Shown here piece by piece: positions 55,852 to 63,343 of a DNA stretch of 64,000 bases. The stretch's first letter is position 1, and each line of letters begins with the position of its first letter. A program made the position numbers and the translations under genes. The stretch is from Natroniella sp046097105 (lineage in GTDB: Bacteria > Bacillota > Halanaerobiia > Halobacteroidales > Halobacteroidaceae): the NCBI RefSeq assembly GCF_046097105.1, contig NZ_CP175562.1:1984001-2048000 (forward strand). Direction: 5' to 3'. The notes below the pieces were generated by a model, which saw only the letters and a program-made list of their open reading frames with translations, had not been told where the DNA came from and made no database searches.

Positions 55852-56745
55852 ATGAATATCGAGCTAAAGAGCGTCAAGCTTTCTAATGGAGAGACTATGG
55901 CCTATCGAGAAAGAGAAGGTGGTAGTCAATTACTAATTCTTGTTCATGGCAATATGAGCTCTTCTAAACACTGGGATATTTTTATGGAAGAGATAGATGA
56001 AAAATATAAAGTTTATGCTGTCGATTTACGAGGCTTTGGGGACTCTACGTACCATCAACAGATCAATTCTCTTGCTGACTTTGCAAATGATTTAAAACTC
56101 TTTACCGATGAATTAAATTTAAGAAACTTTCATTTAATGGGCTGGTCGACTGGTGGAGGAGTAATAATGGAATTTGCCGCCAGTTATCCTGATGATGTAG
56201 AAAAGTTAGTACTGCTTGAAGCAGTAAGCACTAGAGGCTACCCAATCTTCAAAAAGAATGAAAAGGGAGAACCTATCCCTGGAGAATTACTTAGCACAAG
56301 AGAAGAAATCGCTAAAGACCCAGTCCAAGTAGTACCAATCCTTAAGACTTATAAAAACCAAGATAAAGAAAGACTCAAAATCATCTGGAACAATCTAATC
56401 TACACAGATAACAAACCTGCTCCTGAAAAGTACGATGAATACCTTGAAGCGACACTCAAACAGAGAAATCTAGTCGATGTTGATTATGCTTTAGCAAACT
56501 TTAATATCAGTTCAGAATATAACGGAGTTAAAGAAGGAAATGGCAGAGCAGAAAAGATAATAGCTCCAACTCTAGTTCTCTGGGGTACAAATGATCAAGT
56601 AGTCCCTGAACAGATGGCCTTAGATATAGTCAACGATATTGGTGATAATACTCATTTAGTCTACCTAGATGATTGTGGCCATTCACCACTAACTGATGAT
56701 TTAGAACAAGTAATTACTGTTGTCACTGACTTCATAACATCATAA
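55852..56745 (+). CDS. Alpha/beta hydrolase
   Basis: 297 residues from the ATG at 55852, chosen because AAAGGAG lies 10 bases upstream; the in-frame GTG at 55843 is too close to that site. VHGNMSSSKHWD oxyanion region, GWSTGGG nucleophile elbow, GTNDQVVP acid, DCGHSPL catalytic His. Cytosolic esterase or thioesterase type. The only plus-strand gene of the island, with its own 11-bp repeat promoter, so probably induced together with the transporter. Substrate unknown. Confidence 0.85.
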   Translation: MNIELKSVKLSNGETMAYREREGGSQLLILVHGNMSSSKHWDIFMEEIDEKYKVYAVDLRGFGDSTYHQQINSLADFANDLKLFTDELNLRNFHLMGWSTGGGVIMEFAASYPDDVEKLVLLEAVSTRGYPIFKKNEKGEPIPGELLSTREEIAKDPVQVVPILKTYKNQDKERLKIIWNNLIYTDNKPAPEKYDEYLEATLKQRNLVDVDYALANFNISSEYNGVKEGNGRAEKIIAPTLVLWGTNDQVVPEQMALDIVNDIGDNTHLVYLDDCGHSPLTDDLEQVITVVTDFITS

Positions 56746-56754
56746 CTGATCAGC

Positions 56755-56808
56755 ATTCAAATAAAAAGAAGGAAGAGGTAGCTACCTCTTCCTTCTTTTT
56801 ATTTGAAT
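56755..56808. terminator. Perfect 54-bp bidirectional terminator
   Basis: Two 27-base perfect arms (ATTCAAATAAAAAGAAGGAAG...) meeting at GGTAGCTACC. T5 on both strands, between convergent genes. Confidence 0.85.
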
Positions 56809-56832
56809 CTTGACCTTTCTAACTAAATCCCC

Positions 56833-57252
56833 TTAAAGCGGATAATTAGCAACAGTCAACTCCTCTTTAAATGGCTCTAAGTCAATATCTTTTCTTTCAT
56901 TATACAATTCGATTGACTTCTTATTAGTCTCAACAGTAAAGGTTAAATTCCTAAAAAAACTTCGGTCAGTAATCTTAATCTTTTTAATTTTTGAAATAGG
57001 AATTATTATATTTTTATCATTACTTTTAGCAATTTCTTCTAAAGATAGACCCTCTAACTTCTCCCTACCTAACTTTCCAGGGAAAGGATCTTTTACTAAA
57101 AATGATCGATGGCTTTCACCCACATAAATCAATAACAATTCTTGATCAGTAAAATAAAGATCATAATAATGATATAATACACTATTACTTGTAAAAAACT
57201 CCTCTAATTTATAAATCACATTTGTACTCACTTTAGCTGCATTCTTTGTCAT
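56833..57252 (-). CDS. Small PH-like protein of unknown function
   Basis: 139 residues. A beta-rich pattern with LLLIYVGESHRSFLV, IIIPISKIKKIKITD and LTFTVETNKKSIELY, resembling bacterial PH-like folds. No TM helix or signal peptide. Third gene after the small membrane protein and the symporter. A stable hairpin just before its start may limit its expression. Function unknown. Confidence 0.55.
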   Translation of the reverse strand: MTKNAAKVSTNVIYKLEEFFTSNSVLYHYYDLYFTDQELLLIYVGESHRSFLVKDPFPGKLGREKLEGLSLEEIAKSNDKNIIIPISKIKKIKITDRSFFRNLTFTVETNKKSIELYNERKDIDLEPFKEELTVANYPL

Positions 57253-57261
57253 AATTTTAGA

Positions 57262-57285
57262 GAGGATCAGCGTAAACTGATCCTC
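57262..57285 (-). terminator. Hairpin between the symporter and the small PH-like gene
   Basis: GAGGATCAG/CTGATCCTC with a 6-base loop. No T run follows, and it directly precedes the downstream start, so it may act as a leaky terminator or hide the ribosome site. Confidence 0.5.
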
Positions 57286-57316
57286 AACCCCCCTATTTTT
57301 TTAGGATTAGTTAAAC

Positions 57317-58804
57317 TTAAACCTCTAAAACAGCATTCATTCCATCGCCCAATTCTCGAGTTTCAGTCATGTAAGAAACAACAATAAATGTGATTATCGC
57401 CACTACCATAGCAAGAGCACCAATATAGATTCCGTGTGGCAAGTGATAGATATCAAACATACTAAGTAGCTCTAGACCTACACTTAAAGCAAGTCCTACT
57501 AACATTGAAGCAATAGCTCCTTCTTTAGTAGCTCCTTTCCAGTTCAAACCTATACCAAGAGCTGGTGATAATGGAGCTGCAAAGGTACCCCAACCAACTG
57601 CACCTAATAATGCAATACCACGATCTCCAAGTGATAGAACAGTTATTACAGTGATGATAGAAATTACTACCACAGCAACTCTACCATATGATAACTGCTT
57701 CTCATCAGATAACTCTTTTCCTAAAGAGAACGGAATATCTCTTACTGCTGCTGCAGAAGCAATATTTATGAACGCATCACACGTAGACATAATTGCAGCA
57801 GACACTCCAGCAAGAACTATACCTGCTAAAATCGGATGAGCATACTCCGTAACAAAGAAGATAATTGCATCATCTGAATTAGCTAATGGCTCTATCGCAC
57901 CTTCTAATACTAAATATCTTACAACTAAACCTGCTCCGAAGAATAACATACCACCAACAATAGCTGGAATTGCTGCTACCACTGGCCCCCACTTCAACTT
58001 CTTAAGATCCTCAATCATGTAGAATCTACTAACTACATGAGGCTGGCCTACTATTCCAATTCCAAGACAGAAGAACCAACTCATTGCAACCATTGGTCCT
58101 ACTAAGCCCCACGGGCCAATAAACTCTGGCATTGCTGTCTCCATACCAGTAAAGGTAGTAGTAGCAATCGTTTGAGAGATATTTGTCATGCCACCACCTG
58201 CTGCCATAGCAAGACCAAATACTAATACTGAACCAATAGCCATCGTCGTACCCTGAAAAGCACTCGTATAAGTACCAGCTAAAATTCCTCCAGCTGAAGA
58301 ATAAAAAGCTACAACACCCATACCAATTATTATTCCAGCTGCATTACTAATACCAAAGATAAATGAAATAATCGTTCCTAAAGCTAAAACCTGTGTAGAC
58401 ATAAAAAGAACAATTCCGACTAAACAAACAATACCAGCTATACCTCTAGCTAAGTTACTATCATAACGATAATAAATAGCATCGGCTACTGTCATAGCAC
58501 CAGTCGCCTCTGTTAATAATCTCATCTTCTTTCCTAAAATCATCCAAGCCATAGCAAAAGAAATAGATGTTGGGAAAGTAAACCATAACGCCCCCATCCC
58601 TAAATCATAAGTAAGTCCAGGACCTCCTATAAAGAGAAAACCACTCAAAGCAGTAGCAAAAGTAGCCATTGCCATTACAAATAGTCCTAAACTCTTTCCA
58701 GCTATGAAAAAGTCTTCAGAATTTTTCGTTTGATACATAGCCCAAAGTCCAATTCCAAAAACTACAAGTAAATACAAAATTGATATCGTAATAATCGTTC
58801 CCAT
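57317..58804 (-). CDS. Sodium:solute symporter (SSS family)
   Basis: 495 residues with about 13 TM segments. FFIAGKSLGLFVMAMATFATALSGFLFIGGPGL near the N-terminus, GIVGQPHVVSRFYM and SAAIMSTCDAFINIAS are SSS-family landmarks; the last is the conserved sodium-site helix. It imports a small organic acid, amino acid or similar solute with sodium, which suits a saline habitat. Second gene of the operon headed by a small membrane protein, under an 11-bp repeat array. Substrate unknown but probably linked to the island's pathway. Confidence 0.88.
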   Translation of the reverse strand: MGTIITISILYLLVVFGIGLWAMYQTKNSEDFFIAGKSLGLFVMAMATFATALSGFLFIGGPGLTYDLGMGALWFTFPTSISFAMAWMILGKKMRLLTEATGAMTVADAIYYRYDSNLARGIAGIVCLVGIVLFMSTQVLALGTIISFIFGISNAAGIIIGMGVVAFYSSAGGILAGTYTSAFQGTTMAIGSVLVFGLAMAAGGGMTNISQTIATTTFTGMETAMPEFIGPWGLVGPMVAMSWFFCLGIGIVGQPHVVSRFYMIEDLKKLKWGPVVAAIPAIVGGMLFFGAGLVVRYLVLEGAIEPLANSDDAIIFFVTEYAHPILAGIVLAGVSAAIMSTCDAFINIASAAAVRDIPFSLGKELSDEKQLSYGRVAVVVISIITVITVLSLGDRGIALLGAVGWGTFAAPLSPALGIGLNWKGATKEGAIASMLVGLALSVGLELLSMFDIYHLPHGIYIGALAMVVAIITFIVVSYMTETRELGDGMNAVLEV

Positions 58805-58836
58805 CGTTAGTTACAACTCCTCTCTAATTTAATAAT

Positions 58837-59301
58837 CTATGCAGTAGTAGTAGTTCCTTCTTCAGCAACTTCACTACTAGATCCTAAATCTGTTTGATTT
58901 TTTACATACTCTTCAAACTCTTCTAACTCTTCTTTGCTGATACAGTCAGTTTCAAAGAAGTGACCGAAAGCATAAGTTCCTGTAAAGAACGGTAGCCCCC
59001 AGACAAAATAAACCATAATAGCAGTAGCCAATGGAAAACCACCAATATAAACATCAGGTGTAGCAGTAGTATCGATTGAAAGCATCGCTAGGAATCCAAC
59101 CAACCAGATAGCTAACACCGAAACCAATGACCATTTATAGCCATTCCCAATCTTTTCATTTTTTAATGCACCCGCAGCCATCCAAGCAATTACTAAAAAC
59201 GGAAACGAAACAGCAAATAAGTATGCAGCATCCATAAATAATGCAATTACCATTAATATTGAAGCAATCAACATAACTTTAATTAAGTTATCACTATTCA
59301 T
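58837..59301 (-). CDS. Small membrane protein, probable symporter partner
   Basis: 154 residues from the ATG at 59301, chosen because GGAGGGGAGG lies 5 bases upstream; the ATG at 59331 would put that site inside the gene. Four TM segments (about 8-28, 33-50, 62-80, 92-115) and an acidic C-terminal tail with EELEEFEEYVKN. SSS symporters are often preceded by a small DUF485- or DUF997-like partner; this is about the right size but I cannot name the family. 32 bases before the symporter gene. Confidence 0.65.
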   Translation of the reverse strand: MNSDNLIKVMLIASILMVIALFMDAAYLFAVSFPFLVIAWMAAGALKNEKIGNGYKWSLVSVLAIWLVGFLAMLSIDTTATPDVYIGGFPLATAIMVYFVWGLPFFTGTYAFGHFFETDCISKEELEEFEEYVKNQTDLGSSSEVAEEGTTTTA

Positions 59302-59466
59302 AATTATCCTCCCCTCCCTATTCACTTGCATAAGTTAAAAATAATAACTAAGTTCCAACTTGTCTTCTCTTTAAACAAAACCAACCATTCTTCAGCCCTA
59401 CACTATAATGCCAGTTTACTCCTGCCTCCTTTCTCTAAGATGTTTTAATTATCATACTACAATATC

Positions 59467-59520
59467 ATATTACAACATTGTTGTTACGTTGTAGTTACAA
59501 AGTAGTTTCATTTTGGTTAC
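59467..59520 (-). promoter_or_regulatory. Direct-repeat operator/promoter of the symporter operon
   Basis: Minus strand four units at exact 11-bp spacing: GTAACCAAAAT, GAAACTACTTT, GTAACTACAAC, GTAACAACAAT. The last heptamer GTAACAA is followed by 8 bp and TAATAT (59467-59472), the -10. It lies between the regulator gene's 3' end and the operon it probably controls. Confidence 0.75.
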
Positions 59521-59552
59521 TTTTATGATAATCTATTCTAATTTATCCATTT

Positions 59553-62500
59553 CTAACAAATTACACCTTCATATAACTCCCTAATTTCATTAGATGGAGC
59601 AATATCTAACCCTTCTTCTAATATCTCTTTACATTTTTCATAGCTTCTAATGACCATATATCTATTATTAAGTTGGTGATAAGCTTTAATCTTATAATAA
59701 TGGGCTTTTTCCCAATATTCATCAACCTCTAAAATCATATCACAGAATTTAATACATCTTATAAAATTCATCTCTCGATAATAATATACTACAACAACAT
59801 CAGCCGTATTTAAAAATAGATTTCTCAATCGTTGCCTCTCTTCTCTAATCCAAGGTGAATAAAGACTATCACTGAGAAAATCATCTTTATATAATTTTAA
59901 AGCCTGCTCATAAGTCTTAATCTTATCAGTAAGATTTGATTCTTTAGCCACACCCTTGATTAAACGTTCAAATTTCACAATATCCATTTCCTCTACTGAA
60001 TCTTTATTAAGACCATAAGAAGAACCAATCCGTTTAATGAAAAAAGGAGTCTGTCGAGCTTCACGCTTTGGCTCTAATACTTTATTTAATGCATTTAGGG
60101 TAACTTTAAAATTACGAGCAGCCTTTTTCTCACTAGCCTCTGGCCAGATAAAAGAATAAATCTTCTCTTTTAATAATAGCTCATCTCGATAAACAATAAA
60201 TAATTTTAACAACTCCTGTGCTTTCTTTCTAGTCCAATCTTGATCACTTATTCTTTCTCTTCCTCTCCAGATCTCTAACTTACCAAAGGCCTTAACCTTC
60301 AATAAATAGCCTGGGTGATTTTCAAGGTGATCTAGATTTAACTCCTTTATCATCTTTACAAAATAGCTATTTTGAATACCAATTTTGTTTCCTTCTACTA
60401 GCACAGGAGCAAAAGCATTTAGATCACGAATTGCTAAAAAATTAGATTTAGTATATAAGAAATCATAATCATACTTCGAAATATAATTGATTAAGTTGAT
60501 TAAATTTTCTTCTAACTTTTGTTGATCATTTTGATAATATGCAATTAAAGCCAACCACATACTACAGACTGCAACTAAAAATTTATCTTCAACTTTTATA
60601 GCCATATTATATGACTTATTAAAATAAGTTTCAGCTTCATTAAACTCCTTAAGGAAATAACAATTAATTCCATATGATATATTTAATAAGACCGCTAACC
60701 ATTCATCCCCAATATTATTTAAAATTTCTATCCCTTGCTGAGCATACTCCTTACCCAAACTTCTATTCCCATAAAAAGCTTCAAAAAGAGATAGCCCCAT
60801 TAAAGCTTCTGCTTTTCCTCCTAACACATTCAAATCATCCATAATCTTCATTGCCTTAAAGTATAAATCATAAGCTTCATCCCTTTTCTCCTCATCATCA
60901 AATAATTGATAAGCATGGGCCAACCTCATATAAGAAACTGCTTCAATAAAAGGTAACTTAAATTTATTAGTTAGCTCAATTACTTGTTCAGTATAATCTC
61001 TAGCTTCTTTAACCTGCCCTTTAAAACTACATATTAAAGACAAGACTAACATATTTTCACGATGAGAATTAGGAATTCTCTTTCCTGCTGTTTGTTGCTT
61101 TATTTGCTCTTTTAATATATCCTCTGCTTCATCTAACTGCCCTGTTCTAAGCTTAAATCTAACATCAAAATTATTTTTAGATATCTCATTATCCTCTAAG
61201 CCCTTTACCTTATTTCGTAACTTTTTAGCCACATTAAAATTCCCTGCATTAAGATAATTTTCTGCTACCATCTTTAAAATATCAGCCTTTTGGGATAACC
61301 CTTCTTCTTTTCTGACTTTTGCAATCTTCCTTAAATAATCAAAGGTTTTATCCGGCCTTACAGTATCCAAATAGACCATTGCAATCTTTTCTAAGGCCTT
61401 ACTGAGATTTAATATGTTATTATTTTGCTTAAAATGTTCTATTCCTTTTTTATAAAATTGTAAAGCCTTATCAAACCGATTTGTCAAACGATAAAACTCA
61501 CCATAATATATAAATAATACCGGATACTTAACAAACATCTCTTCAGGTAAAGATTCTAAACTACTTTCTAAAGTCTCTAACCGATCTGCTTTTAATAATT
61601 TGTCAGCAGAAGAAATAATCAATTGGCTTGCTTGATCATAATCCTTAGCTGCTAAACTATGATACAAAGCACTACCATTCTCCTCTAATTCGATAAATCT
61701 ATCACTAACCTCTTTATGTAAAGCTTGGTAGTCAAACTTTTCACTACCCTTTTTTTGTAAAAACTTATGAAATAAATGATGAAATCTATATTGTCCTCCT
61801 CCTAGCTCATATATAAATAACCCCTTAGAAATAAGTTGCTTAATTATTTCATTAGAATTTTTTATATCCATTAATTCATTACAGATTTCAACCCTTAATC
61901 TTCTTAATACAGCAGTCTTTAATAAGAAGTTTTGAATAAATTCAGACTGTTTTTCTAAAATTTCAAAGGCTAAATATTCAAATAATAATTCCAATGAACT
62001 AGCAGGAATAGAAAAGAAGTCATCTTTTTTATCCAGACTGATCAACCTCTTTGCTATTAAATCTAAAGCTATAATCCAACCTTCTGTCTGTCGATAGATC
62101 TTTTCTATCTTCTTTTCCTCCAATTTCAAGCCATACTTGATATCAAAGAAGTTTACTATCTCTTTAGAGCTTAACTTCAAACTCTCTTCACCGATTAATA
62201 GTGCTTTATCTTTCAGACGCCATTTAGGTAATTCTTTAAATTTCACCGTCTCTCTTGTACTAATTATAACATGAAGCTTAGGAGGCATTAATTCAATAAA
62301 ATAAGTGAAAAAATCATTGATCTTTTGGTTATTATTTACTAAATGATAATCATCAAGAATTAAAAAGGTCTCCTGCTCTAATTCATCATATAAATTATTA
62401 ATAAATTGATCAATGACATATTGTAAATCGACTTGATTTTTATCATTTTCAATTAAGAGTTCAATAATCTCTTTACCAATCTTTCCATTTTGAAAGTTGA

Positions 62501-62759
62501 ATGTATTGATTAAGTTCAGAAAAAACACTAATAAATCTGAATCAAATTCATCAATACTATACCAGAAGAATTCAGATGAGTAATTTTCTTCAAAGAAGTG
62601 AGTTAATGTTGTACTTTTTCCATATCCCGGGCCAGCACAGACAATAGTTAATGGATACTTGTCGATTTGACTATATTTTTCCCATAGCTCTTTCCCCCTC
62701 CAAAAATCACCATTAAATTTCGGGGGTATAAATTTAGTTTTAACTATTAAGTTGCTCAA
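59553..62759 (-). CDS. Large regulator: MalT-like ATPase and TPRs fused to SARP-type wHTH-BTAD
   Basis: 1068 residues. An N-terminal STAND ATPase as in MalT: Walker A GPGYGKST (43-50), Walker B LILDDYHL (D136/D137), arm near 200-340. A long TPR-type superhelix (about 370-800) follows. The last ~240 residues form an OmpR-like winged helix (829-925; VKAFGKLEIWRG, LLKEKIYSFIWPEA, ARNFKVTLNALNKVL) and a bacterial transcriptional activator (BTAD) domain (930-1068). MalT itself ends in a LuxR HTH, so the DNA-binding end has the SARP form. It would sense a small inducer and activate transcription. TTG start behind GAGGGAGGG. It heads the island and has four matching operator arrays nearby. Confidence 0.88.
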   Translation of the reverse strand: MSNLIVKTKFIPPKFNGDFWRGKELWEKYSQIDKYPLTIVCAGPGYGKSTTLTHFFEENYSSEFFWYSIDEFDSDLLVFFLNLINTFNFQNGKIGKEIIELLIENDKNQVDLQYVIDQFINNLYDELEQETFLILDDYHLVNNNQKINDFFTYFIELMPPKLHVIISTRETVKFKELPKWRLKDKALLIGEESLKLSSKEIVNFFDIKYGLKLEEKKIEKIYRQTEGWIIALDLIAKRLISLDKKDDFFSIPASSLELLFEYLAFEILEKQSEFIQNFLLKTAVLRRLRVEICNELMDIKNSNEIIKQLISKGLFIYELGGGQYRFHHLFHKFLQKKGSEKFDYQALHKEVSDRFIELEENGSALYHSLAAKDYDQASQLIISSADKLLKADRLETLESSLESLPEEMFVKYPVLFIYYGEFYRLTNRFDKALQFYKKGIEHFKQNNNILNLSKALEKIAMVYLDTVRPDKTFDYLRKIAKVRKEEGLSQKADILKMVAENYLNAGNFNVAKKLRNKVKGLEDNEISKNNFDVRFKLRTGQLDEAEDILKEQIKQQTAGKRIPNSHRENMLVLSLICSFKGQVKEARDYTEQVIELTNKFKLPFIEAVSYMRLAHAYQLFDDEEKRDEAYDLYFKAMKIMDDLNVLGGKAEALMGLSLFEAFYGNRSLGKEYAQQGIEILNNIGDEWLAVLLNISYGINCYFLKEFNEAETYFNKSYNMAIKVEDKFLVAVCSMWLALIAYYQNDQQKLEENLINLINYISKYDYDFLYTKSNFLAIRDLNAFAPVLVEGNKIGIQNSYFVKMIKELNLDHLENHPGYLLKVKAFGKLEIWRGRERISDQDWTRKKAQELLKLFIVYRDELLLKEKIYSFIWPEASEKKAARNFKVTLNALNKVLEPKREARQTPFFIKRIGSSYGLNKDSVEEMDIVKFERLIKGVAKESNLTDKIKTYEQALKLYKDDFLSDSLYSPWIREERQRLRNLFLNTADVVVVYYYREMNFIRCIKFCDMILEVDEYWEKAHYYKIKAYHQLNNRYMVIRSYEKCKEILEEGLDIAPSNEIRELYEGVIC

Positions 62760-63200
62760 AATATCCCTCCCTCTACATTATACTTCCAGAGTTGGATTAA
62801 GACTGATTAAGGATACTGATTCAGTTGTTTTTTCAATTACTCTAGAAACTAAAAGTCATTTAATTAGCCTACTAAGAGGAAATTTATTTAACCCCTATTT
62901 TTAATGATGGATAACTTTATTAAAAAACAGAAATAATATATTAGATTTATATAAATCTAAGACTATTATTTCCATGGAAAGAGGTTCATCTTGAATTGAA
63001 TTTTTAAGATTATTCAAAACAATCAAAGAGTACTATTTTAGTATATCAAGCTTTCTTTATAATTATATTTAACTTAAAAATTATTGATTATCAAAGACCC
63101 TTGTATTAGTCATTCTACACTAAAAATAAATTTCCTTCACATAATTTTAAAAAATTCAATCAATAAACACGTGAGGAGTTATTATACCTTAAAATATAAT
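62760..63200. other. Spacer upstream of the regulator
   Basis: About 440 bases, AT-rich. It should contain the regulator promoter. I find no GTAAC array here, so no sign of autoregulation, and no ORF or RNA I can support. Confidence 0.5.
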
Positions 63201-63226
63201 AAGAGCAGGGATTGAAACCTGCTCTT
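63201..63226 (-). terminator. Terminator downstream of the SNF2 gene
   Basis: AAGAGCAGG/CCTGCTCTT with an 8-base loop. A family-2 repeat lies between it and the stop codon. Confidence 0.65.
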
Positions 63227-63250
63227 ATGTCATATATTAAAATACAGATT

Positions 63251-63340
63251 ATTGATATATAACTTAAGTTTAAGGCTGAGGTTAAGGCTACCATTAAAAA
63301 CATAAGGACTTACTCTTACTTAGACTTAGACTCAAACTTA
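63251..63340. repeat. Interspersed imperfect inverted repeat, family 2, member 3
   Basis: Begins ATTGATATATAACTTAAG, then GGTTAAGGCTACCATTAAAAACATAAGG and ends TTAGACTCAAACTTA. The arms AAGTTTAAGGCTGAGG and CTTAGACTCAAACTT fold together. It lies in the 3' untranslated region of the SNF2 gene. Confidence 0.65.
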
Positions 63341-63343
63341 CTT

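Noticed and set aside
62760..63200. Autoregulatory GTAAC array upstream of the large regulator
   Set aside because: No unit with 11-bp spacing is present in this spacer.
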